The notes under the pieces were generated by a model, which was given only the letters and a program-made list of their open reading frames with translations, searched no databases and had not been told where the DNA came from. Shown piece by piece: positions 15,801 to 22,747 of a stretch of DNA of 38,924 nucleotides. This stretch comes from Akkermansia muciniphila. Its GTDB lineage: Bacteria > Verrucomicrobiota > Kiritimatiellia > RFP12 > UBA1067. The DNA lies in assembly GCA_945870145.1 (NCBI GenBank), contig CAMBQV010000006.1, positions 1 through 38,924 on the forward strand, read 5' to 3'. The position numbers and the translations under genes were made by a program. Each line of letters begins with the position of its first letter. Position 1 is the stretch's first letter.

Positions 15801-17077
15801 TCTCTGCTTGGCGTCATGATGAAGGGACCATGGCGAGCGCCCAGAAACCCTCGCATGGCGCTGCGGAAAAGCCCGCCATCAGCCGAGAGATGCCCTTGGC
15901 CGAGGGCGTAGCCGATGCTTTGTCTCTCTATGTGGTACGGCGGGATGCACTCAGTACCGTCATCGCGGGGTATCCTTGGTTTCTGGACTGGGGACGCGAC
16001 ACGCTGATTGCCTTGCGCGGTCTGATTGCGGCTGGACGCCACGATACGGCATTGAATATCTTGCGTGAGTTTGCACGTTTTGAAAAGGCGGGTACCTTGC
16101 CCAATATGATTCGTGGCGAGGATGATGCCAATCGCGAGACTTCCGACGCCCCGTTGTGGCTCTGTGTGGCTACTGGGGACCTGATGAAGGCCATGAAGGA
16201 TGATGACCGTGTTCTGAATATGCTTTGTGGTACACGCCCCTTGCGAGAGGTCTTGCTCTCAATCCTTTCACACTATCGTGACGGTACGTCCAATGGCATT
16301 CGCATGGATCCTGAGAGTGGCCTGATCTACAGTCCTCCCCATTATACCTGGATGGACACGAACTATCCTGCTGCCACGCCGCGCGAGGGATATCCGATCG
16401 ATATCCAAGCCTTGTGGATTGCGGCCCTCCAAAGCGTGGCGCATACGATCGACCTTTCGTGGGTCACGCTAGCTGAACGGGCGACTGACTCTGTGCGACG
16501 TTATTTTGTGATGCCCGAAGGGTGGCTCGCGGACTGCCTGCGTGCACAACCAGGAGTTCCTGCAAAAGATGCGCTACCCGAAGATACGCTCCGGCCCAAT
16601 CAATTGTTGGCTGTGACCCTTGATGTGCTGCACAACCCAGAGATGGAACGGGATATTCTCCGCGCTTGCGAATGTTTGTTGGTGCCTGGCGCGATCCGAA
16701 GTCTAGCCGACCGCCCTGTAAAGACGGCGCTGCCTGTCCTGCGTGACGGGGTTCTGCTGAATGATCCCCACCATCCCTACCAGGGGCATTATACGGGTGA
16801 TGAGGATACGCGCCGCAAACCAGCCTATCATAATGGGACAGCTTGGACGTGGCCTTTCCCGCTCTATGTTGAAGCGTTGGTCAAGGTTTACGGTGAAGAG
16901 GCTCGGGAGACAGGGCTTTCCCTGCTTAGTTCCTCGCTTGAACTGATCAACAGGGGCTGTCTCTGCCATACACCTGAAATTTGCGATGGAGATGCACCTC
17001 ATCTTGCGCGGGGTTGCGTGGCGCAGGCTTGGGGAATGTCTGAGCTGTTGCGTGTCTGGAAAAAACTCTCGTCATGA
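12815..17077 (+). CDS. Bifunctional glycogen-debranching enzyme: GH13 alpha-amylase/glucanotransferase domain fused to amylo-alpha-1,6-glucosidase (GH133-like)
   Basis: This is a very large protein of about 1,420 aa. Numbering here is from the alternative GTG at 12809, two codons upstream. Residues about 125-560 are a GH13 barrel with region I D-L-P-A-N-H (253-258), nucleophile D326 in G-F-R-C-D-A-G, acid/base E355 in L-L-E-G, and D414 in T-H-D-N. The C-terminal third (from about 1045) is the GDE_C type, with Y-P-W-F-L-D-W-G-R-D-T-L-I-A-L-R-G-L and a later D-A-P-L-W. The middle (about 600-1000) is beta-rich and unassigned. Eukaryotic debranching enzyme also joins a GH13 transferase to an amylo-1,6-glucosidase. 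This protein probably trims glycogen branches in the cytoplasm, since no signal peptide is seen. Neither start has a clear ribosome-binding site. The stop overlaps larC by 4 bp. Confidence 0.85.
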   Translation: MQQYPRPGDFILKWAGDLIEITLRLDDAPKGRAVFRTNLGRASIRRKEIIAHTESGEAPLARDWHDIPMNENAPGCFSVRIPLTEVGIFSGKACFFDHGKHLPQWPEGENLQIKVEPAHTAVANTMYTIFVRQFGEALQRNPSRPETQEHEKALDAAGYVVIPPSGTFRNVIRQLDHIMQTMRFRIVQLLPIHPTPTTYARMGRYGSPFAALDFLSVDPSLAEFDTHATPLEQFRELVDAVHSRSGHLYLDLPANHTGWASTLQTHHPDWYHRKPDGEFVSPGAWGVIWADLVELDYNDPRLRAYMANVFLYWCRQGVDGFRCDAGYMIPVETWTYIVARVREEYPDCIFLLEGLGGSVQVTERLLSESHLNWAYSELFQTDDRSAMEWYLPQAIAIAEKCGPLIHFAETHDNMRLAARGGPTFARMRTALSALFSHQGAFGMANGVEWFASERIDVHGASALNWGAHENQIQELSRLTTVLSTHPAFGSTSHLRMIQQGDGPYIALLRGLAPSEGASLLVLVNLDCHQPVNARWDKEAFKAERVSDLLTGASHLLHTPNLTLRPGQVLCLTSDEGDLEYLNTVLGDPVVTEPQSLSNRRRNLMAMKVKLALSEDQAAGLADEIEPDVLGEALITDPLRFCARTSNGLSLCTTWTWPEDTRRQVMIPQGHLLLVRAPHAFMATLKEGDRTLCMETSVQLKNGQWCAFLAPPPYAGDNTCAEHCTLHTIAYLSTGIQRHESTVLLLPPGERACLVTRLMGRQIREMDGSYLSVLSNGAGAMSQVRIAWGELRSQYDCLLAVNSHPTVPVDKRIFWTRCRAWLNYRGYSQEINKSCLTYFDADPAGRFVEWFFTVPCGMGQWVPISFRLEIEKDANRVNLVIMRHVHGEALKAHDEVSVILRPDIEWRSFHETTKAYTGPEQAWPAAIRPQIKGFTFSPAAHETLSMEVSHGHFSNEQAWHYLVPHPEEAERGLDGSGDLFSPGWFGLPLKGGDVSTLSAWRHDEGTMASAQKPSHGAAEKPAISREMPLAEGVADALSLYVVRRDALSTVIAGYPWFLDWGRDTLIALRGLIAAGRHDTALNILREFARFEKAGTLPNMIRGEDDANRETSDAPLWLCVATGDLMKAMKDDDRVLNMLCGTRPLREVLLSILSHYRDGTSNGIRMDPESGLIYSPPHYTWMDTNYPAATPREGYPIDIQALWIAALQSVAHTIDLSWVTLAERATDSVRRYFVMPEGWLADCLRAQPGVPAKDALPEDTLRPNQLLAVTLDVLHNPEMERDILRACECLLVPGAIRSLADRPVKTALPVLRDGVLLNDPHHPYQGHYTGDEDTRRKPAYHNGTAWTWPFPLYVEALVKVYGEEARETGLSLLSSSLELINRGCLCHTPEICDGDAPHLARGCVAQAWGMSELLRVWKKLSS

Positions 17078-18330
17078 AAAAATACCTTCGTTTTGATAGT
17101 GTGGGTGGTGCCAGTGGCGATATGATCCTCTCGGCGTTGGTTGCTCTTGGCGCAGATCTTCATGCCATTGAGAAAACCCTGAATGCCTTCTTTCCTGAGC
17201 AGCTCCACCTGCAGAGCGTGTCAGCCCGTGACTCTGGCTTACATGGCGTTTGTCTCAAGGTATGTCCGGCGTCCAGCGTCCTTAATTCTGAGTCCGAGGT
17301 CCTGAGTCCTGAGTCCACCCATTGGCCAGACGTGCACCCCCATCATGCGCACCACCATCACGCCCATCACCATCGCGGCTTGAAGGAGATTGAGGTGTTA
17401 TTGACTGGGGCACCCCTTTCGGAAGCGACGCGGAGTTTGGCCTTGAGCGTCTTCCGTGCCCTGGGTGAGGCGGAGGCTAAGATTCACAATACGTCGTTGG
17501 AGAAGATTCACTTCCATGAAGTGGGCGCTTGGGACTCTGTGGCCGATATTGTTGGCGCGTGCCTTGCGTTAGAGCAGTTGGGCGTGTGCGGCGTGAGTTG
17601 CGGTCCGCTTCCGGCGGGTGTCGGGACGATTACCTGTTCCCATGGCCAGATGCCTAATCCTGCGCCAGCCACGCAAGAGCTTCTTCAAGGAATGCGTGTT
17701 ATTCAGACCGACGAACCGTTTGAACTGGTGACGCCGACAGGGGCAGCACTCTTACGTGTCTGGACCCAGACGCTGGAGCGTGTGCCCGAGGAGACGCTCA
17801 TTGAGAAGAGTGGGTTCGGCTTTGGCCAGCGTACCTTGAGCCATCGTCCGAATGTTTTGCGCGCCACACTACTGTCCGGAGTTCTGAGCCCTGAGTCCGA
17901 AGTCCTGAGTCCTGAGTTCGGCAACCTCCTTGTCTTGGAAGCTAATCTGGATGATTGCAATCCGGAGTGGATTGCCTCGCTGGTTCCACGATTGTTGGAA
18001 CAGGGGGCCTTAGATGTCTGGCAGACGCCCATTGTGATGAAGAAGGGGCGAGGGGGCATTCTTTTAAGCGTGCTGGCACCGGAAACCAGTGCTGTATCTT
18101 TGAGAGAAATGATGTTCAGAGGCACAACGACCTTTGGCATTCGTTATTACTCTGTGCAACGTGAGGTGCTTGAGCGTCGTTTTGAGCAGATCGAGACACC
18201 GTATGGAAAGATTCCAGTCAAGGTAGGGCTTTACAAGGGCGAAGTCATTACGCGCTCACCAGAGCATGATGCCTGTGAAGCTTTGGCAAAGGCTCATGGC
18301 GTGACCGTTAGGCAAGTTTGGCCGAAATAA
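17074..18330 (+). CDS. larC: Nickel-pincer cofactor nickel-insertion protein LarC
   Basis: The 418-aa protein opens with the LarC signature F-D-S-V-G-G-A-S-G-D-M-I-L. It has the His-rich stretch typical of the family (H-H-A-H-H-H-H-A-H-H-H, about residues 90-100), then F-H-E-V-G-A-W-D-S-V-A-D-I-V-G, T-P-T-G-A-A-L-L and L-E-A-N-L-D-D-C-N-P-E. LarC inserts nickel into the pyridinium-thiocarboxylate cofactor of lactate racemase and related enzymes. No larA, larB or larE is nearby, so its client is elsewhere. In Lactobacillus plantarum LarC needs a programmed frameshift; here it is one frame. The ATG overlaps the preceding TGA (ATGA), implying translational coupling. Two 49-bp arrays of one heptamer family lie in frame in variable linkers and encode near-identical V-L-S-P-E-S-type peptides. 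Confidence 0.9.
   Translation: MKKYLRFDSVGGASGDMILSALVALGADLHAIEKTLNAFFPEQLHLQSVSARDSGLHGVCLKVCPASSVLNSESEVLSPESTHWPDVHPHHAHHHHAHHHRGLKEIEVLLTGAPLSEATRSLALSVFRALGEAEAKIHNTSLEKIHFHEVGAWDSVADIVGACLALEQLGVCGVSCGPLPAGVGTITCSHGQMPNPAPATQELLQGMRVIQTDEPFELVTPTGAALLRVWTQTLERVPEETLIEKSGFGFGQRTLSHRPNVLRATLLSGVLSPESEVLSPEFGNLLVLEANLDDCNPEWIASLVPRLLEQGALDVWQTPIVMKKGRGGILLSVLAPETSAVSLREMMFRGTTTFGIRYYSVQREVLERRFEQIETPYGKIPVKVGLYKGEVITRSPEHDACEALAKAHGVTVRQVWPK
17266..17316 (+). repeat. First in-frame CCTGAGT heptamer array in larC
   Basis: Seven consecutive 7-bp units: CCGGCGT, CCAGCGT, CCTTAAT, TCTGAGT, CCGAGGT, CCTGAGT, CCTGAGT, then CC. They encode a Ser/Glu/Pro-rich linker just before the His-rich stretch. 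The total of 49 bp is not a multiple of 3, yet the reading frame stays open. Confidence 0.85.
17874..17922 (+). repeat. Second in-frame heptamer array in larC
   Basis: Seven consecutive 7-bp units: GTCCGGA, GTTCTGA, GCCCTGA, GTCCGAA, GTCCTGA, GTCCTGA, GTTCGGC. This is the same word family as the first larC array, shifted in phase. It encodes G-V-L-S-P-E-S-E-V-L-S-P-E-F between the R-P-N-V-L-R segment and the conserved L-E-A-N-L-D-D strand, a variable position in the family. Confidence 0.85.
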
Positions 18331-18420
18331 ACTTTAAAATTGAGAGTTAAACGTTGGGCGTTGATCGTTTGATTTTTTAACTCTGAACTCTGAACTTTTA
18401 ACGCTTAACGCTGAAGTAAC
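18328..18420 (+). repeat. Inverted pair of GTT/AAC heptamer arrays between larC and the CBM9-like gene
   Basis: The left arm has heptamers ending in GTT (GAGAGTT, AAACGTT, GGGCGTT, GATCGTT at 18342-18369, with looser units before). The right arm has heptamers beginning with AAC (AACTCTG, AACTCTG, AACTTTT, AACGCTT, AACGCTG from 18379). The reverse complements of the right units belong to the left family, so the arms form a long imperfect hairpin around a T-rich loop (18370-18378). The array fills nearly the whole spacer, and the next start codon lacks a Shine-Dalgarno sequence. Confidence 0.8.
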
Positions 18421-18433
18421 ACGACTAACCACG

Positions 18434-19069
18434 ATGCACTACACCATCAACAGAATAAAGCCAGCACCACTAGATTCCATCGATTTTTCGCTTGCCGAAG
18501 AGGGATGCGTTGCTGTTGTTCGCCCTGAATCGACTGGAACTGCACCCGAGACCCGCTTCTTTGTACTTCATGACGGGGAGGCGCTTTATGTTCAGTTCTG
18601 TGTCAACGAGGCCCATGTTAGGTCTGTACAGACGGTTTATCAGAGTCCAGTCTACACGGATAGCTGTGTGGAGTTTTTTGTTCAACCAGTGAAAGGGAAG
18701 GGATACTTCAACATCGAGATCAATGCGGGCGGGACGCTCTTAGCCTCTTACATTGAAGATTCCACGCGGGGCCCTCATGGCTTTGCCAAGTGGACCCCCA
18801 TGGATTTAACCTGGGGGAGTCAGCTTGAAATTTGCTCCTCTCTGCCACGTGTGGTCGAGCCAGAGCAGTCTGCGCAATGGAGCTTGAGATATCGACTCCC
18901 ATACGCTCTTTTTGAGCCCTTCACGGGGCCAATGATGGAGAAGATTTGGCGTGGAAATTTCTACAAATGTGGCAATGCCACCTCTCATCCGCACTGGGTC
19001 TCTTGGGCACCACTTTCAGCCCGAAATTTTCACCTCCCCATGTGCTTCGGGAGCCTCTCGCTAGCGTAA
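18434..19069 (+). CDS. CBM9-like (carbohydrate-binding family 9-like) protein
   Basis: The 211-aa protein resembles the CBM9_2/DOMON-like beta-sandwich family. Recognisable segments are V-Y-T-D-S-C-V-E-F-F-V-Q-P (about 72-84), Y-F-N-I-E-I-N-A-G-G-T-L-L-A-S-Y, W-R-G-N-F-Y-K-C-G near residue 175, and the final W-V-S-W-A-P-L with N-F-H-L-P-M-C-F-G. Such domains bind sugars in secreted xylanases, but free-standing bacterial versions are poorly characterised. This one has no signal peptide. Its place after a debranching enzyme hints at carbohydrate metabolism, but the long repeat in between argues against a tight operon. The start was chosen by frame; no ribosome-binding site is evident. Confidence 0.72.
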   Translation: MHYTINRIKPAPLDSIDFSLAEEGCVAVVRPESTGTAPETRFFVLHDGEALYVQFCVNEAHVRSVQTVYQSPVYTDSCVEFFVQPVKGKGYFNIEINAGGTLLASYIEDSTRGPHGFAKWTPMDLTWGSQLEICSSLPRVVEPEQSAQWSLRYRLPYALFEPFTGPMMEKIWRGNFYKCGNATSHPHWVSWAPLSARNFHLPMCFGSLSLA

Positions 19070-19092
19070 CTTTTTGATTGTAGGAACTGCGC

Positions 19093-19119
19093 ACTCTGTG
19101 GTAACATTATAAACAGAGT
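19093..19119 (+). promoter_or_regulatory. Inverted repeat upstream of the secretion cluster
   Basis: ACTCTGT (19093-19099) is mirrored by ACAGAGT (19113-19119) around a 13-nt AT-rich centre containing TATAAA. It lies about 50 bp before the GspF start. It could be an operator or an mRNA hairpin. I could not fit a convincing -35/-10 pair here, nor a T-run for a terminator of the upstream gene. Confidence 0.35.
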
Positions 19120-19169
19120 ATAACTGAAGCGTGTGTTTTTCGGTAGACCTGTCTAGTGGAGACTATATT

Positions 19170-20501
19170 ATGCCAAAATTTGCCTATATTGCTGTTGATG
19201 CGGCAGGACAAGAGACCCGTGGATCTATAGAGGCCTCTAACCAAGCTCAAGCAATCGCAAAAGTGCGGGGCCAGGGGTTATTTCCGACGGCGATTGGTGC
19301 CGTAGCAGGGGAGGCTCCAGTCGCTTCATCAGGCGGGGGAGCTCCTACAAAGGGAAGTTCTGCGCCAGCACCCAATAAGAAGGCGGCGCCCAAGAAAAAA
19401 GTAGGGGATATCAATATTAACCTGAAGATGCCCAAATTTTTGCGGTCGCGGGTGAAACAAAAGGATTTGACGGTGTTGACGCGACAGCTGGCGACCCTTG
19501 TCGATGCTGGGTTGCCCCTTTTGCGGGGTCTGCATGTTTTGGAACGCCAGACTCCTAATATCACGTTGAAGGAAGCTCTGAAAGAGATGTGTGAATCCGT
19601 GGAGAGTGGCAGTACCTTCTCTGAGTCGCTTCAGAACCATCCGAAGATATTTAACCCTCTCTATATCAATATGGTTAGGGCTGGTGAAGCAGGTGGTGTG
19701 CTCGAAGTCGTTTTGAACCGCCTAGCGGAGTTTGCGGAAAAGGCCGAGAAGATTAAGAATAAAGTTAAGGGTGCGATGATCTACCCGGTTATCGTGTTGT
19801 TTGCCGCCTGTGGTATCACAGGGTTCCTCTTGGTCATGGTGATTCCCAAGTTTAAAGATATTTTTAGAGACCTCTTGGGTGATAAGCCCTTGCCAGCCAT
19901 TACAGAATTTGTGATGAACGCCAGCAATTTTGTGATGCATAACGGACCGATCGTCGTGGGTGGAATCGCTGGCTTTGTCTTTCTCTTTACGATCTTTAAG
20001 AAGACGACAGGAGGGGCTTACGTCATTGATGTCTGTAAACTAAGAATGCCCGCCGTGGGCTCCTTAGTTCGTCGTACCGCGATCGCCCGTATGACGCGTA
20101 CGCTGGGAACGCTCCTCTCGTCGGGTGTGCCGGTGTTGCAAGCACTGGACATTGTGCGCGACACCTCGGGTAATGCGGTGATCGCTCGTGCGATTCAGAG
20201 TGTGCATGACGCTGTCAAAGAGGGCGAGAGCATGACAGATCCCTTGGCGCAGAGTAAGGTCTTCCCCCCGATGGTGATCTCGATGGTAGAAGTGGGTGAA
20301 GAGACAGGTGCCCTCGCAGATATGTTGACCCGTATTGCCGATACGTATGATGACGAAGTTGACAACGCCGTGGCGGGTTTGACCTCGATTATTGAACCTA
20401 TTATGATTATTTTCTTGTCGGTGATCGTCGGAACCATCGTTGTGGCCATGTTCATGCCGATGATCCAGATCATCACCACGATGGGTCAGCAGAACATGTA
20501 A
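19170..20501 (+). CDS. gspF: Type II secretion/type IV pilus inner-membrane platform protein (GspF/PilC)
   Basis: The 443-aa protein starts M-P-K-F-A-Y-I-A-V-D-A-A-G-Q-E-T-R-G, the usual GspF N-terminus. An Ala/Gly/Lys-rich linker (about 55-85) is followed by two T2SSF domains. Q-L-A-T-L-V-D-A-G-L-P-L-L-R-G-L opens the first and L-G-T-L-L-S-S-G-V-P-V-L-Q-A-L the second. Each ends in E-A-G/E-E-T-G motifs, and three hydrophobic segments are seen. GspF is the platform that couples the assembly ATPase to pseudopilin polymerisation. An upstream in-frame ATG 13 codons earlier is rejected because GGAGA lies 7 nt before the chosen ATG. It leads a run of eight prepilin-like genes on the same strand. 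The ATPase (GspE) and secretin (GspD) are not in the window. Confidence 0.92.
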   Translation: MPKFAYIAVDAAGQETRGSIEASNQAQAIAKVRGQGLFPTAIGAVAGEAPVASSGGGAPTKGSSAPAPNKKAAPKKKVGDININLKMPKFLRSRVKQKDLTVLTRQLATLVDAGLPLLRGLHVLERQTPNITLKEALKEMCESVESGSTFSESLQNHPKIFNPLYINMVRAGEAGGVLEVVLNRLAEFAEKAEKIKNKVKGAMIYPVIVLFAACGITGFLLVMVIPKFKDIFRDLLGDKPLPAITEFVMNASNFVMHNGPIVVGGIAGFVFLFTIFKKTTGGAYVIDVCKLRMPAVGSLVRRTAIARMTRTLGTLLSSGVPVLQALDIVRDTSGNAVIARAIQSVHDAVKEGESMTDPLAQSKVFPPMVISMVEVGEETGALADMLTRIADTYDDEVDNAVAGLTSIIEPIMIIFLSVIVGTIVVAMFMPMIQIITTMGQQNM

Positions 20502-20526
20502 GTAACAACTTTAGGAGGGTAAATGT

Positions 20527-21522
20527 ATGAATAAGAAGAGTGGTTTTACATTGATTGAGTTGATGATCGTTATCGCGATCATTGCTATTCTGTTGGGTGC
20601 AACCTTTATGTTAATGAGCGTTGCTACGGACGCCAAGGCTCGTGCCATCACCGTCTCTCGTATCGAGCGACTACAGAATGCCCTCGCAGGCTACTATTCT
20701 GCATACGGCATGTATCCGGCGGTGCCGATTTACCAGAATCCTAATCTTAATCTTATCACGAGTGATAATGATACAGGGGATCCGGTTGCCCTGGGATCTG
20801 CGAAGGCCGCCACAGTCTGTTCGCGTGCGCAGCCGATCGCTTTTGAATATCCGACGCCCCTGCTGCTAGATGACGCAGTGGCGGATGCGAATTATAGCAC
20901 GAAAATACAAAGTATTCTTAGGGACGTGAATGCGATCAGTGTTAATAAGGTGGTTGACAGTTTGGATGCACAGAAGACAAGTTGGGCCGATAATAAAGGC
21001 TTCAAGTTTGGACTGATGTCCTTTCTCTTGCCCCGCGTAGAGGTGGTCGGGCTTCCAGATTCACCAAAAGGCCCCAAGCTGCCAGTTTTTGTTAAAGGGC
21101 AGTGGAAAGATAATAACCCCACGAGTAAAACAGACGTCGAAGAGTACGTGTTGGGAAAATTAATTACTCAACGGGGACTAGAAGAAGGTGCCTGTAAAGC
21201 GTGGTTGCCCAACCTTGAAAAAACGCTGTCCCCAAGTTTTAAAAAAGAGGTCTATGGGATAAAACTGTCAACTGGCTCTGGCCATGGCCTTGTAAAACGT
21301 GGCAAGCAGGAGGCAGATATAAGCGCGAACACCATTTATTTGGCGCAATCCACGGTTACGGATGGATGGGGGCGGGAGTTTTTCTATTACTCTGCACCAC
21401 CCCATCAGAGTTATCGGATCTGGTCGGCTGGCTCAGATGGTAACACGTTTCCGCCGTGGGAGAGGTTGATAAAAAGCGCCGAGGCTTGGATCAAGGACGA
21501 TATTGTAGGCGGGAAGATGTAG
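20527..21522 (+). CDS. GspG-like pseudopilin, large (331 aa)
   Basis: The N-terminus M-N-K-K-S-G / F-T-L-I-E-L-M-I-V-I-A-I-I-A-I-L is a textbook class III prepilin signal, with cleavage after G6 and Glu at mature position +5. The C-terminal region W-G-R-E-F-F-Y-Y-S-A-P-P...W-S-A-G-S-D-G-N resembles the end of GspG, where the D-P-W-G-N-P and S-x-G-A-D-G segments help bind calcium. At 331 aa it is about twice normal GspG length; residues about 60-270 are an insertion I do not recognise. AGGAGGG lies 6 nt before the ATG. It follows gspF by 25 bp and is probably the first, possibly major, pseudopilin of the cluster. Confidence 0.85.
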   Translation: MNKKSGFTLIELMIVIAIIAILLGATFMLMSVATDAKARAITVSRIERLQNALAGYYSAYGMYPAVPIYQNPNLNLITSDNDTGDPVALGSAKAATVCSRAQPIAFEYPTPLLLDDAVADANYSTKIQSILRDVNAISVNKVVDSLDAQKTSWADNKGFKFGLMSFLLPRVEVVGLPDSPKGPKLPVFVKGQWKDNNPTSKTDVEEYVLGKLITQRGLEEGACKAWLPNLEKTLSPSFKKEVYGIKLSTGSGHGLVKRGKQEADISANTIYLAQSTVTDGWGREFFYYSAPPHQSYRIWSAGSDGNTFPPWERLIKSAEAWIKDDIVGGKM

Positions 21523-21532
21523 GAAAAGAATT

Positions 21533-22183
21533 ATGAAGAAGCCATCCGAAAGCGGATTTACCTTGGTTGAGATGTTGATCGTTGTTGCGATCATTGGCCT
21601 CTTGATGGGTGTCATGGCTGGAGGTTTTTCAGTTGTCCAGAACCTTGCGTGGCAGACCCGTTCACAGGAGTTAGTCTCGAATGTGGCAACAGCCCTGAAC
21701 ATCTATATTCAGAGAGAAGGGTCTTGGCCAGATGAGATCTTGAGTAGCAAAGGCCAAGTAAACAATAACGTCTGTAAGATCCTGCAAGAGGCAAAGTTAC
21801 TGGATGTGACGACGGTTGCGAATGCGGATCAAAAAGATGGAACAAAAAAGGGAGAAATAGATAAAAAGAGCCCGCAGCGTTTCGGCTTGTTCTCCCCGTG
21901 GGGACAGCGATTGATTCGAGGAGCCCCCGACAAGGGAGCAACACTCGGAACGGTGCCAGTAGAATTCGAAAAGCACATTGTCCAGTTCCGCGTGGATCTT
22001 AATTTGGATGGCAAGATCGATAGCGAGGACAATATGGTGGGAGCTGGTAAGAGTCCATCGGATGAAGCATCGATTCGCGCGTCAGCGATTGTTTGGACCT
22101 GTGGCCCCAAAGGCAAGGATAGTGGCGAATACGGTGCGAGTAGGCCTCAGGATAACCGCCAGAGCTGGGGTGCTGGCAAATAA
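21533..22183 (+). CDS. Pseudopilin with a dockerin/EF-hand-like calcium loop
   Basis: The 216-aa protein has a prepilin signal K-P-S-E-S-G / F-T-L-V-E-M-L-I-V-V-A-I-I-G-L-L, with Glu at +5. The mature domain carries D-L-N-L-D-G-K-I-D-S-E-D near residues 152-163, matching the D-x-N-x-D-G-x-I-D-x-x-D pattern of dockerin-type and EF-hand calcium loops. GspG-type pseudopilins are known to bind calcium, but through a different C-terminal loop. The tail is polar and Gly/Ser-rich. It starts 10 bp after the previous pseudopilin gene. A nested hairpin element separates it from the next. Confidence 0.82.
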   Translation: MKKPSESGFTLVEMLIVVAIIGLLMGVMAGGFSVVQNLAWQTRSQELVSNVATALNIYIQREGSWPDEILSSKGQVNNNVCKILQEAKLLDVTTVANADQKDGTKKGEIDKKSPQRFGLFSPWGQRLIRGAPDKGATLGTVPVEFEKHIVQFRVDLNLDGKIDSEDNMVGAGKSPSDEASIRASAIVWTCGPKGKDSGEYGASRPQDNRQSWGAGK

Positions 22184-22264
22184 CGTTTTAATCACGTCAT
22201 TGTGACCACCCTGTCCACCGTAGCCGTATCCGCGAAGGTGGATGTGTGGTCGCAATAAAGGAGC
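22184..22264 (+). repeat. Nested hairpin element, copy 1, abutting a pseudopilin ribosome-binding site
   Basis: The outer arms TTGTGACCAC (22200-22209) and GTGGTCGCAA (22246-22255) enclose inner arms TCCACC (22214-22219) and GGTGGA (22237-22242) around a GTAGCCGTATCCGCGAA loop. The flank GTTTTAATCACGTCA before it and AATAAAGGAG after it are shared with the second copy 2.6 kb downstream. The AAAGGAG at the end is the ribosome-binding site of the next gene. Confidence 0.85.
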
Positions 22265-22267
22265 GAT

Positions 22268-22738
22268 ATGAGAAGAGGTTTTACCTTGGTCGAGATGATG
22301 ATGGTCATGGTGGTCATGGCGCTCATTGCAACCCTTGCAACAGGCGCAGCCATGAAATCGATTCGGCAAGCCAAAGAGCAGAGAATTAACACCACGCGCG
22401 CTACCTTGGAAATGGCGCTCATGAACTACCGAGCTTATGAGGGTAATTGGCCTACGCTTGACGGGACATCGGACACAACAAATGTTGTATTTAAGACTCC
22501 CGAAAAGATCGCTAAAGTTTTTGAACCTCTGATCAATAGCACGACGAGGGTTTATCTTGATCCAGCAGCCTTATTGACCAAAGTGGATGGAAAGGTCCTT
22601 TCCCTACGCGAAGCCATGGGAGACAAGAAAGGTGCTTCTTTTCCTCTCGGCTATCCCAATCCTGATAAGGGGAGTGAATTTAAGTACTATAAAGTGACGA
22701 TCAACTTAGTGTATGATACCGTAAAGGTAGAGCGGTAA
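22268..22738 (+). CDS. Pseudopilin (GspG/GspH-like), 156 aa
   Basis: The very short leader M-R-R-G is followed by F-T-L-V-E-M-M-M-V-M-V-V-M-A-L-I-A-T-L, a prepilin signal with Glu at +5. The mature part keeps the GspG-like A-L-M-N-Y-R-A-Y-E-G-N-W-P-T helix and loop (about 53-66), where GspG usually has Y-x-x-D-x-G-x-Y-P-T. The C-terminus is short and lacks the full calcium-loop motif. AAAGGAG from the nested hairpin element is its ribosome-binding site. It is one of four GspG-like members in the cluster, and I cannot assign a specific position in the pseudopilus. Confidence 0.8.
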   Translation: MRRGFTLVEMMMVMVVMALIATLATGAAMKSIRQAKEQRINTTRATLEMALMNYRAYEGNWPTLDGTSDTTNVVFKTPEKIAKVFEPLINSTTRVYLDPAALLTKVDGKVLSLREAMGDKKGASFPLGYPNPDKGSEFKYYKVTINLVYDTVKVER

Positions 22739-22747
22739 AACAAAAGA

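Noticed and set aside
17266-17316. CRISPR-like tandem repeats
   Set aside because: Units are 7-9 bp with no spacers, and there are no cas genes; these are simple short-period arrays.
17074-18330. Programmed frameshift in larC as in Lactobacillus plantarum
   Set aside because: The whole protein, N- and C-terminal parts, is read in one uninterrupted frame.
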